From: Erythrobacteraceae bacterium Alg239-R51
GTDB taxonomy: Bacteria > Pseudomonadota > Alphaproteobacteria > Sphingomonadales > Sphingomonadaceae
Direction of reading: 5' to 3'
Length of the DNA stretch: 64,000 nucleotides
NCBI GenBank assembly: GCA_947331495.1
Contig: CAMZOI010000001.1
Span: 558,001 to 622,000 of the forward strand
Below the pieces are notes generated by a model that saw only the letters and a program-made list of their open reading frames with translations, made no database searches and was not told the DNA's origin. The translations under genes and the position numbers were made by a program. Below, one piece after another: positions 55,489 through 64,000 of the stretch. The first letter of the stretch is position 1. Each line of letters begins with the position of its first letter.

Positions 55489-56479
55489 GGGCTTCCGCAA
55501 GTCGATCAAACTGCGCAGCATCGGCCGGAAGCCCTATGCGCAGGTGATGATCGTCCCCCGCAAATCGCCGAACGGCGATGCCATGGCGGGCCAGCTTTCG
55601 CCATAGAGCAGGTGCATCGGATGCCTGGACGAACCGGAAAAGATCGGTTCCGCCGCGATCATTCAGCCCCGCCGACGCGATCAATGTCCGCAGCTCGTGC
55701 ATCCGCAGCGCCAAATGTTTGCGGGTTGCCGCCTGCCATTCAACATTTGCATAGGCTGATCTGCCGACGGCCAATGCCGGCCCGGAGATATCCCAGCCCC
55801 CGAGCCTTTCCCCAACCTCGCGCAGAATGTTGGGCGGAGCGAGCACCGCACCCAGCCGGAGCCCCGCAAGGCCGTAGAATTTACCGAAGGATCGTAGCAC
55901 TATCAGTCCTCGCCCCCCGGCAAACGACGCGACGCTTTTTGATGGATCGAGATCGGCGTAGGCCTCGTCCACGATCAGCCAGCCGCCGCGCTTCGCGAGT
56001 CGGGCCCGCGCGTGTTCGATCCGCTCGACAGGCCAGCAATGCCCGTCGGGATTATTGGGATTCACGAGCACCACGACATCGGCCTTTTCGACCAGTTCCA
56101 GCGGATCCAGGCTTGTTACGACGCTTGCGCCGTCAGATCGCCAGCTTTGCGCGTGATCGGCATAGCTTGGAGCGCGAACCGCCACCGTTTTCGCCCGCAG
56201 GATCGATGGCATTTGGCGGATGGCGACCTCGGTTCCCGCAACCGCGCGGCAGTAGGAAGGATCGCATCCGAACGCACCAGCCATGGCGCTCTCGCAGCTC
56301 GCGCGGGCTACCTGGCCTGGCAGCCGTGTCCATGCATCGGTCGGAATTTGGGGCAACGGATAGGGAGCTGGATTGATACCGGTCGACAGGTCGATCCATG
56401 GCAGGGGCGCATCGGGAAATGCCCGCGCCATCGCATCGATCCGCCCACCATGGCCGGAAACGAGATCGGGATCGCTCAT
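55478..56479 (-). CDS. cobC: L-threonine-O-3-phosphate decarboxylase
   Basis: PLP enzyme of 333 residues that makes aminopropanol phosphate for cobalamin. It begins DLVSGHGGRIDAMARAFPDA and has WIDLSTGINPAPYP, VLVNPNNPDGHCWP, LIVDEAYADLDP and the PLP lysine in LRSFGKFYGLAGLRLG. The ATG at 56479 overlaps the end of cbiB by 4 bp; longer in-frame starts up to 56686 lie inside cbiB. Confidence 0.93.
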   Translation of the reverse strand: MSDPDLVSGHGGRIDAMARAFPDAPLPWIDLSTGINPAPYPLPQIPTDAWTRLPGQVARASCESAMAGAFGCDPSYCRAVAGTEVAIRQMPSILRAKTVAVRAPSYADHAQSWRSDGASVVTSLDPLELVEKADVVVLVNPNNPDGHCWPVERIEHARARLAKRGGWLIVDEAYADLDPSKSVASFAGGRGLIVLRSFGKFYGLAGLRLGAVLAPPNILREVGERLGGWDISGPALAVGRSAYANVEWQAATRKHLALRMHELRTLIASAGLNDRGGTDLFRFVQASDAPALWRKLARHGIAVRRFAGDDHHLRIGLPADAAQFDRLAEALNP

Positions 56480-57423
56480 GGCAAGTGAGCCCATCCAAGC
56501 GCAGCTAAAAGCAGAGCGGCGGCAACGACGACCCGCTGATAAAGAGCCAGCGCACGGCGAATATCGGCCGCGTCCGGGTCGCCTGCTTCGGCGTTGAGCC
56601 ATGGCTCTTCGCTCGTCTCCGTGCCATAGGCTCGTGGGCCAGAGAGCCTGATGGCAAGGGCCCCTGCCATCGCGGACTCCGGCCATCCTGCATTGGGAGA
56701 ACGATGCTTGCGGGCGTCGCGGAACATCACCTTCATGGCCCGACCCGAACCAGCACAGAGCGTGAATAGGGTCCCCGTAAGGCGTGCAGGGATAAGGTTG
56801 GCGAGGTCATCCAGCCTGGCGGCGATCTTGCCAAAAGCCTCATATCGCGAATTGCGATGGCCGATCATCGAATCGAGCGTGTTGATCGCTTTATACGCAA
56901 ACAGGCCCGGCAATCCCAGGAGCGCACCCCAGAACAAGGGCGCGGTGACGCCATCGGAGGTGTTCTCAGCAAGGCTCTCGATAGCGGCTCGAGCGATGGC
57001 GGCCTCGTCAAGCTTAGCAGTCTCGCGACCAACAATGCGACTGAGCGTGCACCGGGCCGCATCGATCCCCGCGCCCTCGAAGGCGCTGGACACGTCCGCG
57101 ACGTGATCGTGCAGCGAACGTGCGGCAATCAGGCTGGAGGCAAGAAGAGCCATCAGCACGAAACCTACCCAATCATTAGGCAGGACCAGCTGCATCGCCA
57201 GCCCGATCAAGCCCGCAAGCGCCAGCAGAAACAGTGTTAAGAGACCGCCCATCGCGCCCCGCGCCGGCTTGCTCCATTTTTCTCGATTGCCTAGATGCTC
57301 CGCCCGCTCGACCAGCCAGCCAAACCAGCGCACCGGATGCCCCATCCGCCTGTCCAGCGCGTCCGGCCAGCCGAGCAGGGCTTCTACCGCCAGCCCTGCG
57401 AGCATGATCCACGCGGTCATCAC
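56476..57423 (-). CDS. cbiB: Adenosylcobinamide-phosphate synthase
   Basis: Membrane amidation enzyme CbiB/CobD of 315 residues that joins aminopropanol (phosphate) to cobyric acid. It has several membrane helices and signatures HPVRWFGWLVERAEHLGNRE, NTSDGVTAPLFWGALLGLPG, MIGHRNSRYEAFGKIAARLD and NAGWPESAMAGALAIRL. It overlaps cobQ by 4 bp upstream and cobC by 4 bp downstream. Confidence 0.94.
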   Translation of the reverse strand: MMTAWIMLAGLAVEALLGWPDALDRRMGHPVRWFGWLVERAEHLGNREKWSKPARGAMGGLLTLFLLALAGLIGLAMQLVLPNDWVGFVLMALLASSLIAARSLHDHVADVSSAFEGAGIDAARCTLSRIVGRETAKLDEAAIARAAIESLAENTSDGVTAPLFWGALLGLPGLFAYKAINTLDSMIGHRNSRYEAFGKIAARLDDLANLIPARLTGTLFTLCAGSGRAMKVMFRDARKHRSPNAGWPESAMAGALAIRLSGPRAYGTETSEEPWLNAEAGDPDAADIRRALALYQRVVVAAALLLAALGWAHLP

Positions 57424-58880
57424 CGCGCCAGCGCCAACAGGGCATCCACGTCGAGGGCCACCTCAAGCCCATCGGCAAGCTCGTCCAGCGCATTTTCCAC
57501 ACTGTCTTCATAGTCGAGCGTGCTGCTCCGACCGCTGCTCAATCGCTCGAGCCAGCGAGAACGAAACGCATCGCTCGCGAACACACCGTGAAGATAAGTG
57601 CCTATCAGGCGGCCATCCCCCGCGATCGCGCCATCGCAGCTGCCATCCTCGAGCTCACAGAATGGTTTACTCAGCGCAGGGCCATGCGAACGACCGGTGT
57701 GGATCTCGTATCCTGTCACGTGGTCGCCATGGGCGAGCGTGGTTCCGCTCATGGGGCGAACCACTTTCTCGAGGGTCATCATCGTCGTCATATCGAACAG
57801 GCCAAGACCGTCTGCCGATCCTGCCAATCCATCTGCCGCGTCGGCGTCTTCGATCCGCTTGCCCAGCATCTGGAACCCGCCGCACAAGCCGACAATGTGC
57901 GCTCCCGTGCGCCAGGCGGTGAGGATGTCATGGTGCCACCCTTGGTTCCGCAGCATCGCGAGGTCGGCCAAGGTAGACTTGGTGCCCGCGAGGATAATCG
58001 CATCCGCCTCCCGCGGAATTGGCTGGCCGGGGGGAATGAAACGGACCTCCACGTCCGGCTCGGCGCGAAGCGGATCGAGATCGTCGAAATTGCTGATCCG
58101 CGACAGCATCGGCACGGCAATCAGAATGGCACCGCTTGCCGGCATGGCATGTCCCAGCACGACGGCGTCTTCTGCGGGCAGCCGCGCGGCACATTGCAGC
58201 CATGGCACGATGCCGAAGCTGCGCCAGCCACAAGAGTCTTCGATGAAGCGAACGCCATCCGCAAAAAGGGTCTCGTCACCCCGAAAGCGATTGATGACGA
58301 AGCCTGCGACCATCTCGGCATCATCGGCCTCGATGACGGCTCGGGTGCCGATAAGCGATGCGATGACTCCACCACGATCGATATCGCCGACCAGCACTAC
58401 GGGAACGTCGGCAGCGCGCGCGAAACCCATATTGGCGATGTCGCCCCTGCGCAGGTTCACCTCGGCCGGGCTCCCCGCACCCTCGATTATGACGAGGCCG
58501 TGCGCCGATTTCAGGCGTTCGAATGCCTCGATCACCGAGGGAAGCAGGCTCCCCCGATTGGCCATATAGGCCGCAGCTTCTTCGCTCCGCAGCGCTTTCC
58601 CATTGAGCACGACTTGCGCACGTCGATCGCCTTCAGGCTTGAGGAGCACGGGATTCATATCAGTCGATGGATCGAGGCCTGCCGCTCTTGCCTGCAGGGC
58701 CTGCGCCCGACCAATCTCGCCGCCACCGGGGCAGGCTGCGGCATTGTTCGACATATTCTGCGGCTTGAACGGAGCGACCCCGATCCCCCGCCGCGCTGCG
58801 ATCCGGCACAAACCAGCCACCAGCAGCGACTTGCCGACATCCGATCCGGTGCCCTGAAGCATGAGCGCGCGCCCGGTCAT
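57420..58880 (-). CDS. cobQ: Cobyric acid synthase
   Basis: Glutamine-dependent amidotransferase of 486 residues that converts adenosylcobyrinic acid a,c-diamide to cobyric acid. The N-terminal ATP-binding part has MLQGTGSDVGKSLLVAGLCR and FKPQNMSNNAA; the class I glutamine amidotransferase domain has the nucleophile Cys in GLCGGFQMLG and the His near GTYLHGVF. Located in the B12-riboswitch operon between btuD and cbiB. Confidence 0.95.
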   Translation of the reverse strand: MTGRALMLQGTGSDVGKSLLVAGLCRIAARRGIGVAPFKPQNMSNNAAACPGGGEIGRAQALQARAAGLDPSTDMNPVLLKPEGDRRAQVVLNGKALRSEEAAAYMANRGSLLPSVIEAFERLKSAHGLVIIEGAGSPAEVNLRRGDIANMGFARAADVPVVLVGDIDRGGVIASLIGTRAVIEADDAEMVAGFVINRFRGDETLFADGVRFIEDSCGWRSFGIVPWLQCAARLPAEDAVVLGHAMPASGAILIAVPMLSRISNFDDLDPLRAEPDVEVRFIPPGQPIPREADAIILAGTKSTLADLAMLRNQGWHHDILTAWRTGAHIVGLCGGFQMLGKRIEDADAADGLAGSADGLGLFDMTTMMTLEKVVRPMSGTTLAHGDHVTGYEIHTGRSHGPALSKPFCELEDGSCDGAIAGDGRLIGTYLHGVFASDAFRSRWLERLSSGRSSTLDYEDSVENALDELADGLEVALDVDALLALAR

Positions 58881-58886
58881 GCTACG

Positions 58887-59660
58887 TTATGCAGGGCCGG
58901 AGATTTCGAGCCGGGTATGCGCGCCGTCGCTCAGAACCTGAGCGTCGATGCCAAAGACATCGCGCAATCGTGTGGCTGTGAAGGTCTCCTGCGGCGTGCC
59001 GTTTGCGACAATTCGGCCTTCGTGCATCCAGAGAACCTTGGAGGCGTAACGCAGCGCGAGGTCAAGGTCATGAATGACCGTCAGGACACTGCGTCCAGCG
59101 CGCGTCATGTTGGCGAACAGCTGCATGGTCTTATGCTGGTAGCGCGGATCGAGTGCGGCGACGGGCTCGTCCGCCACAACCAGTGGAGTTTCCGCTGCAA
59201 GCGCCCGGGCCAAATGCACTCGCGACAATTCGCCACCCGAGAGCGTGTCCGCCGCGCGTTCCTCGAAGCCGTCCAACTGGCATGCCCGGATCGCGCGCTC
59301 CACCGCTTCACTGTCTTCCTGCGACAAGCGACCAAGGGCAGCGCCATATGCGAACCGCCCGAGGGATACGACATCGCGAACCGGCTGAGGCCAAACGAGC
59401 GGACGCGCTTGCGGCAGATACGCAACGCGGCGAGCGCGCTCTACCGGCGAAAGCGATTCCACCGCCGTTCCATCGATCGAAGAGCTTCCCGCGTCCTTTT
59501 CCAACAGGCCTAGCGCAAGACGCAGGAGGGTCGTTTTGCCCGACCCGTTCGGCCCTATGAGCGCGGTCAGCTCGCCCGCGCCGAGAGCAAACGCGGCGTC
59601 GGCGACCAGAACCCTGCCATCGATCGAATAGCCGAGGCCTTCTGCCTCTAGCAGCTTCAT
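58887..59660 (-). CDS. btuD: Cobalamin ABC transporter ATP-binding protein
   Basis: ABC ATPase of 257 residues. Walker A GPNGSGKTTLL, signature LSGGELSRVHLARAL, Walker B LVVADEPVAALD and the H-loop in VLTVIHDLDLAL are all intact. Family resembles FecE/BtuD. It overlaps the permease gene by 4 bp and lies in the btuB operon, so B12 is the likely substrate. Confidence 0.92.
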   Translation of the reverse strand: MKLLEAEGLGYSIDGRVLVADAAFALGAGELTALIGPNGSGKTTLLRLALGLLEKDAGSSSIDGTAVESLSPVERARRVAYLPQARPLVWPQPVRDVVSLGRFAYGAALGRLSQEDSEAVERAIRACQLDGFEERAADTLSGGELSRVHLARALAAETPLVVADEPVAALDPRYQHKTMQLFANMTRAGRSVLTVIHDLDLALRYASKVLWMHEGRIVANGTPQETFTATRLRDVFGIDAQVLSDGAHTRLEISGPA

Positions 59661-60634
59661 GCCAGCCTCCTGCGCGCGGCGATCCAGATGAATACTGGGG
59701 CGCCCAGCAACGAGGCGACCACGCCCAGCTTCAGCTCGCTATCGGTCGGCAGCACGCGAACGCCGATATCGGCGAGCACGAGAATCAGGCCCCCGAGCAG
59801 AGCGGAGGGCACCAGTAGCCGCGCGGGATCGTAGCGGAGGAAGGGCCGCACCAGATGCGGTGCGACGATGCCGACGAAGCCGATTGCTCCGGCCAGCGCG
59901 ACTGCGGCGCCCGTTGCCAGCCCCGCGCCGATAATCACTGCCAGCCGTTGTCGCTTGAGGTCCAAGCCCATTCCTTCGGCCGCCTCGTCGCCAAGGGCAA
60001 GCACGGATAGCCCGCGTCGGGAGGCCAGCAGAACCGCGACCCCGATCGCCATGAAGGGCAGAGCAAACAGCAGGTCGTCGAAGCTGCGATTGTCCACCGT
60101 CCCCAACATCCAGTTGACCATGTCCGCGAGGCTGAAGGGATTGGGGGCAAGGTTCATCAGCAAGGCCATAATTGCTGCCGAGAAGCTCGAAAGGCCGACG
60201 CCGATCAGAATTAATGTAACGACGGAACGCGTGCGTAAGGCGGCGAGCGCAACCAGCAACGTAGCGATCAGCGCGCCAGCTACTGCCGCCAGCGGAAGCA
60301 CCAACGGGCCTGCGGTTGCCAGACCGAAATAAAGCACGAAGGTCGCGAATAGTGCGGCGGTGGCCGAGACGCCGAGGATACCCGGCTCGGCCAACGGATT
60401 TCGCAAGAGGCCCTGCAAAGCCGCGCCGCTCATGCCCAGCGCCGCTCCAACGAAACCTGCGGCGAGGGCGCGCGGCAGGCGGATTTGCCAGACGACCAGT
60501 TGATCGCCCTGGCTCGACTGGAATGTGAGAGCGCCCAGCACCCGGTTAAGCGGCAAGGGCACCGATCCCAATGCAACCGAGAGGACCAGTGCGCCCACAA
60601 GGCTTGCCAGCAATATCCCCACTACCCGGTTCAT
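59657..60634 (-). CDS. btuC: Cobalamin ABC transporter permease (FecCD family)
   Basis: Permease of 325 residues with about ten membrane helices. FecCD signatures include WQIRLPRALAAGFVGAALGM, SGAALQGLLRNPLAEPGILG and GAIGFVGIVAPHLVRPFLRYD. I use the ATG at 60634, which overlaps the btuF stop by 4 bp; an upstream in-frame start at 60697 lies within btuF. Confidence 0.92.
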   Translation of the reverse strand: MNRVVGILLASLVGALVLSVALGSVPLPLNRVLGALTFQSSQGDQLVVWQIRLPRALAAGFVGAALGMSGAALQGLLRNPLAEPGILGVSATAALFATFVLYFGLATAGPLVLPLAAVAGALIATLLVALAALRTRSVVTLILIGVGLSSFSAAIMALLMNLAPNPFSLADMVNWMLGTVDNRSFDDLLFALPFMAIGVAVLLASRRGLSVLALGDEAAEGMGLDLKRQRLAVIIGAGLATGAAVALAGAIGFVGIVAPHLVRPFLRYDPARLLVPSALLGGLILVLADIGVRVLPTDSELKLGVVASLLGAPVFIWIAARRRLA

Positions 60635-61461
60635 TGCGCGCCTTCCTTGCCTTCTGCGAGCGCCTCTACCGCATCGATCAGGAACCAGCCCCCGCATGAG
60701 GTCCAGGCCCCTTCCAGCGGCACGACTGGCAATTCGAGCAATTGCGCTCGCGCCACCGGATGACGCGCCGCGCTCCAGTTATCGACGTGGTTGGTCTGGC
60801 TTTCGAAAAAGGCTGCCGCGATCAGGTCGGGCCGTTCGTAGGCGAGCCGTTCCAGTGGCAGCGGGTTCCAGCCGGGACGATCCTGGAAATTCTCGAGGCC
60901 CGCCGCGACAAACAGTTCATGCACCAGAGTGCCTTCGCCCGCGGTTACGCCTGCCGGGGTCATGTAAAGAACTTCGCGTTGAGGACCGGACCTCTCTGCA
61001 AGTGCCTTCAATCGCCGATCCATATCAGCAACGAGCTTTTCGGCCTCATCCGGCTTGCCAAGTTCGGTGCCCACCCGCAGCACCTCATCTCGCACTTCGG
61101 CAATCGATTGGGGGAAGCCGATCTGCACGACCGGGACCCCCGGCTCCTTCATGAAATCGGCGATATCGTGCCCGCCGCCATAAGTTCGCACCACCAGATC
61201 GGGCTGCAGTGCCAGCACATCTGCCGTGCGCGGACGGACCGTGGGGATCCCTTCAGCCGCCGCCCGCATGTAGGAAAAGCGCTTTCCCGCATCGGGCGAC
61301 AGCGCGAGGATATCCTCACGATCCGCGAACTTCAGGACGTACTGGTCGGCGCAGTAGTCGAGGCTGACGATCCGTCGCGGCGCGTCCGCTCCCCGCTCCG
61401 CCACCTGCGAACAGGCAGAGAGCAAAAGGCACGCCAGCGCCGCGAGGATCGTCCGAACCAT
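60631..61461 (-). CDS. btuF: Cobalamin-binding ABC transporter lipoprotein
   Basis: Periplasmic binding protein of 276 residues, lipid-anchored (MVRTILAALACLLLSAC). Two Rossmann-like lobes are joined by a long helix; RRIVSLDYCADQYVLKFADR and ALQPDLVVRTYGGGH match BtuF/FecB-type proteins. Its stop overlaps btuC by 4 bp. Confidence 0.9.
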   Translation of the reverse strand: MVRTILAALACLLLSACSQVAERGADAPRRIVSLDYCADQYVLKFADREDILALSPDAGKRFSYMRAAAEGIPTVRPRTADVLALQPDLVVRTYGGGHDIADFMKEPGVPVVQIGFPQSIAEVRDEVLRVGTELGKPDEAEKLVADMDRRLKALAERSGPQREVLYMTPAGVTAGEGTLVHELFVAAGLENFQDRPGWNPLPLERLAYERPDLIAAAFFESQTNHVDNWSAARHPVARAQLLELPVVPLEGAWTSCGGWFLIDAVEALAEGKEGAQ

Positions 61462-61464
61462 CGG

Positions 61465-63393
61465 TTACATCCGGTAGCGCACGCCGCCGAACACCGCCCG
61501 ACCAGGTTGGCCGTAGCGGAAGATCGTTTCATACTGCTCGTCGAACAGGTTCTCGATCCGACCGAAAATTTCGATCTGCTCGGTAATGCCAAAGCTCGCC
61601 CGGATATCGGTCACCACATAGCCATCGAGGCGGGTGGTGTTGGTGGCATTGTCGAAGCTGTCGCCCGCCACGAACACGGTGGCACCGATGCCGATGCCGT
61701 TCTCCATGCGGTAGTCCGCGACCAGACTGATCGTATCCTGCGCACGTCGTGGCAGGCGATTGCCGTTCACATCGTTTCGGGCGTCGATGGTGGTGTAGTT
61801 AAGCGCGACGTCGAATCCATCGGCCGGACGCAGCGCCAGACCGAATTCCCAGCCATCGGCACTTGCGAGTGCGATATTGTCGTATGTGCCGAACGGGCGT
61901 GGATTGGCCGGATCCTGACACGCCGGGATCGGATTGCCGGTGCAGCCGACAAACGCGATCAGATTAGTCGCGTCGCGTTCGAAATAAGTGACGCCCACCT
62001 CGGCTCGGCCACCAAGGAAATTGTGCGTTATACCGACATCCCAGTTCTCCGATTCCTCGGGCTCGAGATCGGTATTTCCGAAGTCGCTGAACAATTGGAA
62101 CAGCGCAGGCGCCTTGAAGCCTTCGCCATAACTACCGCGCAGCACGGTATCGCCGCCGTTGGGCGAATAGGCACCGCTGGCGGCGAAGGTTGTATTGTCA
62201 CCGTAGGTTTCGTGATCGTCGTAGCGAACGCCGCCAGTCAGCGAGAGCCCCTCCAACGGCGTCAAATTGAGCTGGCCGTATACCGAGTTGATCCACACAT
62301 CATCGCCAATCGCGGGCGCACCGAAACTCGAGCTGCGATACTCCGATTCCTCGCGCTCTGCGCCGAAAACCAGCTCGGCCATGTCGGCTGCGTCGAATAC
62401 ACCCTGATATTCGTAGCGCAGGTTTTCACCGAAAGCGTCAAAGGTTTCGGAGTCTGTATCGAAGCTGAAGTTCCGGCGGTCGACCCTGGTATATGCAATC
62501 CCCAGCCGGTTGCGGAAACGTCCATCCAGGAAGTTGGCATTGATCCCACCATAGCCGACCAAATCGTCGCGGTAGGAAACCTCGTTGGTATCGCCCAAGC
62601 CCGTCGCGGTGAAGCCATCGATATCGGTTTCGCTATCGGCATAGAAACCGCGCAGATCGATCGAGAAATTCTCGCCCAGCGCGATATCAAATTTGGCGTT
62701 TGCGCCAAGGCTTTCGAATCCGTCCGGCTCGGTTCCACCGCGCGCCTCGCTGAATGCGGAGATGCCATCGGTGCGATAGTAATCACCGCCGACACTCACC
62801 CCGACAGGGCCGAACTTGCCAGAGACGTTACCGACGAGTTCCGCAGTGTCGCGCTCACCGTATTCGGCACGCGCGAATACGCCGAGCTCCTCGGTCGGCT
62901 CGCGGGTAATTAAGTTCACCACTCCGCCAATCGCTTGGCTGCCGTAAAGAACGCTCTGCGACCCACGCACCACTTCGACCCGCGCGATGTTGCCTGTCAG
63001 GGCAGGACCGAAGTTGAAGCCGCCACCTGTCGAGGATGGGTCGTTGAGCTTGACGCCGTCGATCAGCACAACGGTCTGGTCGCTCTCCGCACCGCGGATC
63101 GAAACGCCGGTGTTGGTTCCGATCCCGCCATTGCGGTTGAAGGTGACACCGGGGACCGTGCGTAAGATATCGAGCACTTCGCTCGGCTGGCGGTTCACGA
63201 TTTCCTCTTCCTCAACCACCGTGACCGACTCGCCGACTTGGCTGATCGCACGTTCGGTGCGATTGGCAGTGACAACGATCGTTTCGGAGTTCACTTCCTC
63301 GTCTTCGGGAAGGTCGACCGACTGAGCGAATGCACCGGTCGAGCACAAAGCCACGGCCGATGCCGCGACGGACAAATGGAATGCGGTTTTCAT
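61465..63393 (-). CDS. btuB: TonB-dependent vitamin B12 receptor
   Basis: Outer-membrane receptor of 642 residues. A signal peptide (MKTAFHLSVAASAVALC) is followed by a TonB box-like ETIVVTANRTERA, the plug (VEEEEIVNRQPSEVLDILRT, GVSIRGAESDQTVVLIDG) and a barrel ending in GQPGRAVFGGVRYRM. Identity as BtuB rests on the plug similarity, the riboswitch upstream and the B12 transport genes downstream. The ATG at 63393 gives a proper signal; 63486 is inside the leader. Confidence 0.93.
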   Translation of the reverse strand: MKTAFHLSVAASAVALCSTGAFAQSVDLPEDEEVNSETIVVTANRTERAISQVGESVTVVEEEEIVNRQPSEVLDILRTVPGVTFNRNGGIGTNTGVSIRGAESDQTVVLIDGVKLNDPSSTGGGFNFGPALTGNIARVEVVRGSQSVLYGSQAIGGVVNLITREPTEELGVFARAEYGERDTAELVGNVSGKFGPVGVSVGGDYYRTDGISAFSEARGGTEPDGFESLGANAKFDIALGENFSIDLRGFYADSETDIDGFTATGLGDTNEVSYRDDLVGYGGINANFLDGRFRNRLGIAYTRVDRRNFSFDTDSETFDAFGENLRYEYQGVFDAADMAELVFGAEREESEYRSSSFGAPAIGDDVWINSVYGQLNLTPLEGLSLTGGVRYDDHETYGDNTTFAASGAYSPNGGDTVLRGSYGEGFKAPALFQLFSDFGNTDLEPEESENWDVGITHNFLGGRAEVGVTYFERDATNLIAFVGCTGNPIPACQDPANPRPFGTYDNIALASADGWEFGLALRPADGFDVALNYTTIDARNDVNGNRLPRRAQDTISLVADYRMENGIGIGATVFVAGDSFDNATNTTRLDGYVVTDIRASFGITEQIEIFGRIENLFDEQYETIFRYGQPGRAVFGGVRYRM

Positions 63394-63564
63394 TGTAGAA
63401 TCCAAAGCCAGTCCACGCGGAGGCTCCGGTGCCCGCATGGTCAACTCGACAGATGGCCCGCCGCCGCTCGAAATGAGCCGCGACACCGGTAACCGGCCTG
63501 GCTGTCGTTACTTCGGAAAAGAATTTTCCTGTCCCACTGGGCTGGACCCGGCCCCGGACGAACG

Positions 63565-63750
63565 ACGCGACGGCAGGTCTCCTGGCTTGCCGATCAGCGC
63601 CTTCGAACCGTCTTCCCGGCGTCACCCAATGCGGGGTTTAGCCAGTGACATGTTGGTTCGGGACTCCTGGCTCACAGTTGCGGGCACAGCGCCGGTCTCT
63701 AACCGGCTTCCCTCTTAGCTCCAGGCAATTTCGCACCTGCAGCACCGTCT
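63565..63750 (-). ncRNA. Cobalamin riboswitch
   Basis: On the minus strand the region contains GGGAAGCCGGTTAGAGACCG, GCTGTGCCCGCAACTGTGAG and the B12 box AGCCAGGAGACCTGCCGTC at 63569-63587, in the order of the cobalamin riboswitch core. It lies about 170 bp before btuB and would shut down the uptake/salvage operon when B12 is abundant. Confidence 0.93.
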
Positions 63751-63796
63751 AATGGCGCCCATGCTAGCCAAGAGCGCCGCTGTCAATCCTTGCAGA

Positions 63797-64000
63797 CTAG
63801 AAGTCGATACCCTGCTGGGCGCGAATGCCAGCGTGATAGGCGTGCTTGGTTTCGGTCATCTCGGTGACGGTGTCGGCATAGTCGATCAATTCGGGCTTCG
63901 CATCGCGCCCGGTCAATATCACTCGCGTATCGCCCCGGCGTTCAAGGGCATCGATAACGGCTTGGGGCGTGAGGTAGTCGTAGCGCAGCGCAATATTGAT
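63797..64000 (-). CDS. cobO: Cob(I)yrinic acid a,c-diamide adenosyltransferase, C-terminus (5' end outside window)
   Basis: The last 67 residues of a CobO/BtuR-type adenosyltransferase: [39 protein letters not shown], then [20 protein letters not shown] at the C-terminus. It enters from the right edge. It lies directly upstream of the riboswitch in the same orientation. Confidence 0.93.
   Translation of the reverse strand: MNIALRYDYLTPQAVIDALERRGDTRVILTGRDAKPELIDYADTVTEMTETKHAYHAGIRAQQGIDF

Noticed and set aside
57588..59513. 641-codon plus-strand open frame
   Set aside because: It lies antisense to cobQ and btuD, which have complete family motifs; its translation is Arg/His/Asp-rich shadow sequence.
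60742..62913. 723-codon plus-strand open frame
   Set aside because: Antisense to btuF and btuB; long only because of GC-rich codon structure, with no recognisable domain.

Overview
The window looks like chromosomal DNA of an aerobic alphaproteobacterium, most likely of the Sphingomonadales/Erythrobacteraceae. It is GC-rich, genes are tightly packed with many 4-bp ATGA overlaps, and the housekeeping neighbourhoods (dnaB beside a UPF0262 gene, rpoZ beside a DUF3072 gene, a HxlR regulator followed by a small conserved alphaproteobacterial gene) fit that group. This placement comes from recognising protein families, not from a database search.

Bases 1-24,400 are ordinary core genome. In order they hold moaA-moeA (molybdenum cofactor); a four-gene acyl-CoA catabolic operon (acyl-CoA dehydrogenase, CaiB-type racemase/transferase, aldehyde dehydrogenase, MaoC hydratase); a frameshifted exoD; ftsH; a DUF3667 membrane protein; a fatty-acid-hydroxylase-type protein; a DUF3072 stress gene behind a good EcfG-type promoter; rpoZ; a phospholipase-D enzyme; dnaB; a UPF0262-GH25-cdd-LD-carboxypeptidase run; galE; rpmJ; and small regulators. 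The block ends in comM, which has lost its N-terminal half.

Bases 24,400-46,980 are accessory. The left part is a respiratory cluster: CtaG-type assembly factor, cytochrome b561, two cytochrome c lipoproteins, subunit II fused to cytochrome c, a fused subunit I-III, two small membrane proteins and a sorbosone-dehydrogenase-like lipoprotein. It is followed by an L,D-transpeptidase, a decayed pcm and two cation transporters. The right part is a patchwork of stress-type genes (PRC barrel, ferritin-like, SRPBCC, alcohol dehydrogenase, SDRs, flavodoxin-fold protein, small conserved proteins). It contains a partial segmental duplication and many broken genes: an SDR fragment, mgtC, an Rrf2 regulator and an NDH-2-like oxidoreductase.

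Bases 46,981-53,531 carry the most unusual object. It is a compact three-gene minus-strand operon encoding a soluble VirD4/TraG-like ATPase, a NYN-domain nuclease-like protein and a 1,420-residue P-loop protein with two membrane segments between Walker A and a Walker B-like motif. No conjugation genes are present. One flank has integrase debris and the other a truncated oxidoreductase, so it looks like a mobile cargo module, possibly a defence system.

Bases 54,790-64,000 are a cobalamin salvage and uptake locus: DUF1289-cobU on the plus strand, and btuB-btuF-btuC-btuD-cobQ-cbiB-cobC on the minus strand behind a cobalamin riboswitch, with the end of cobO upstream.
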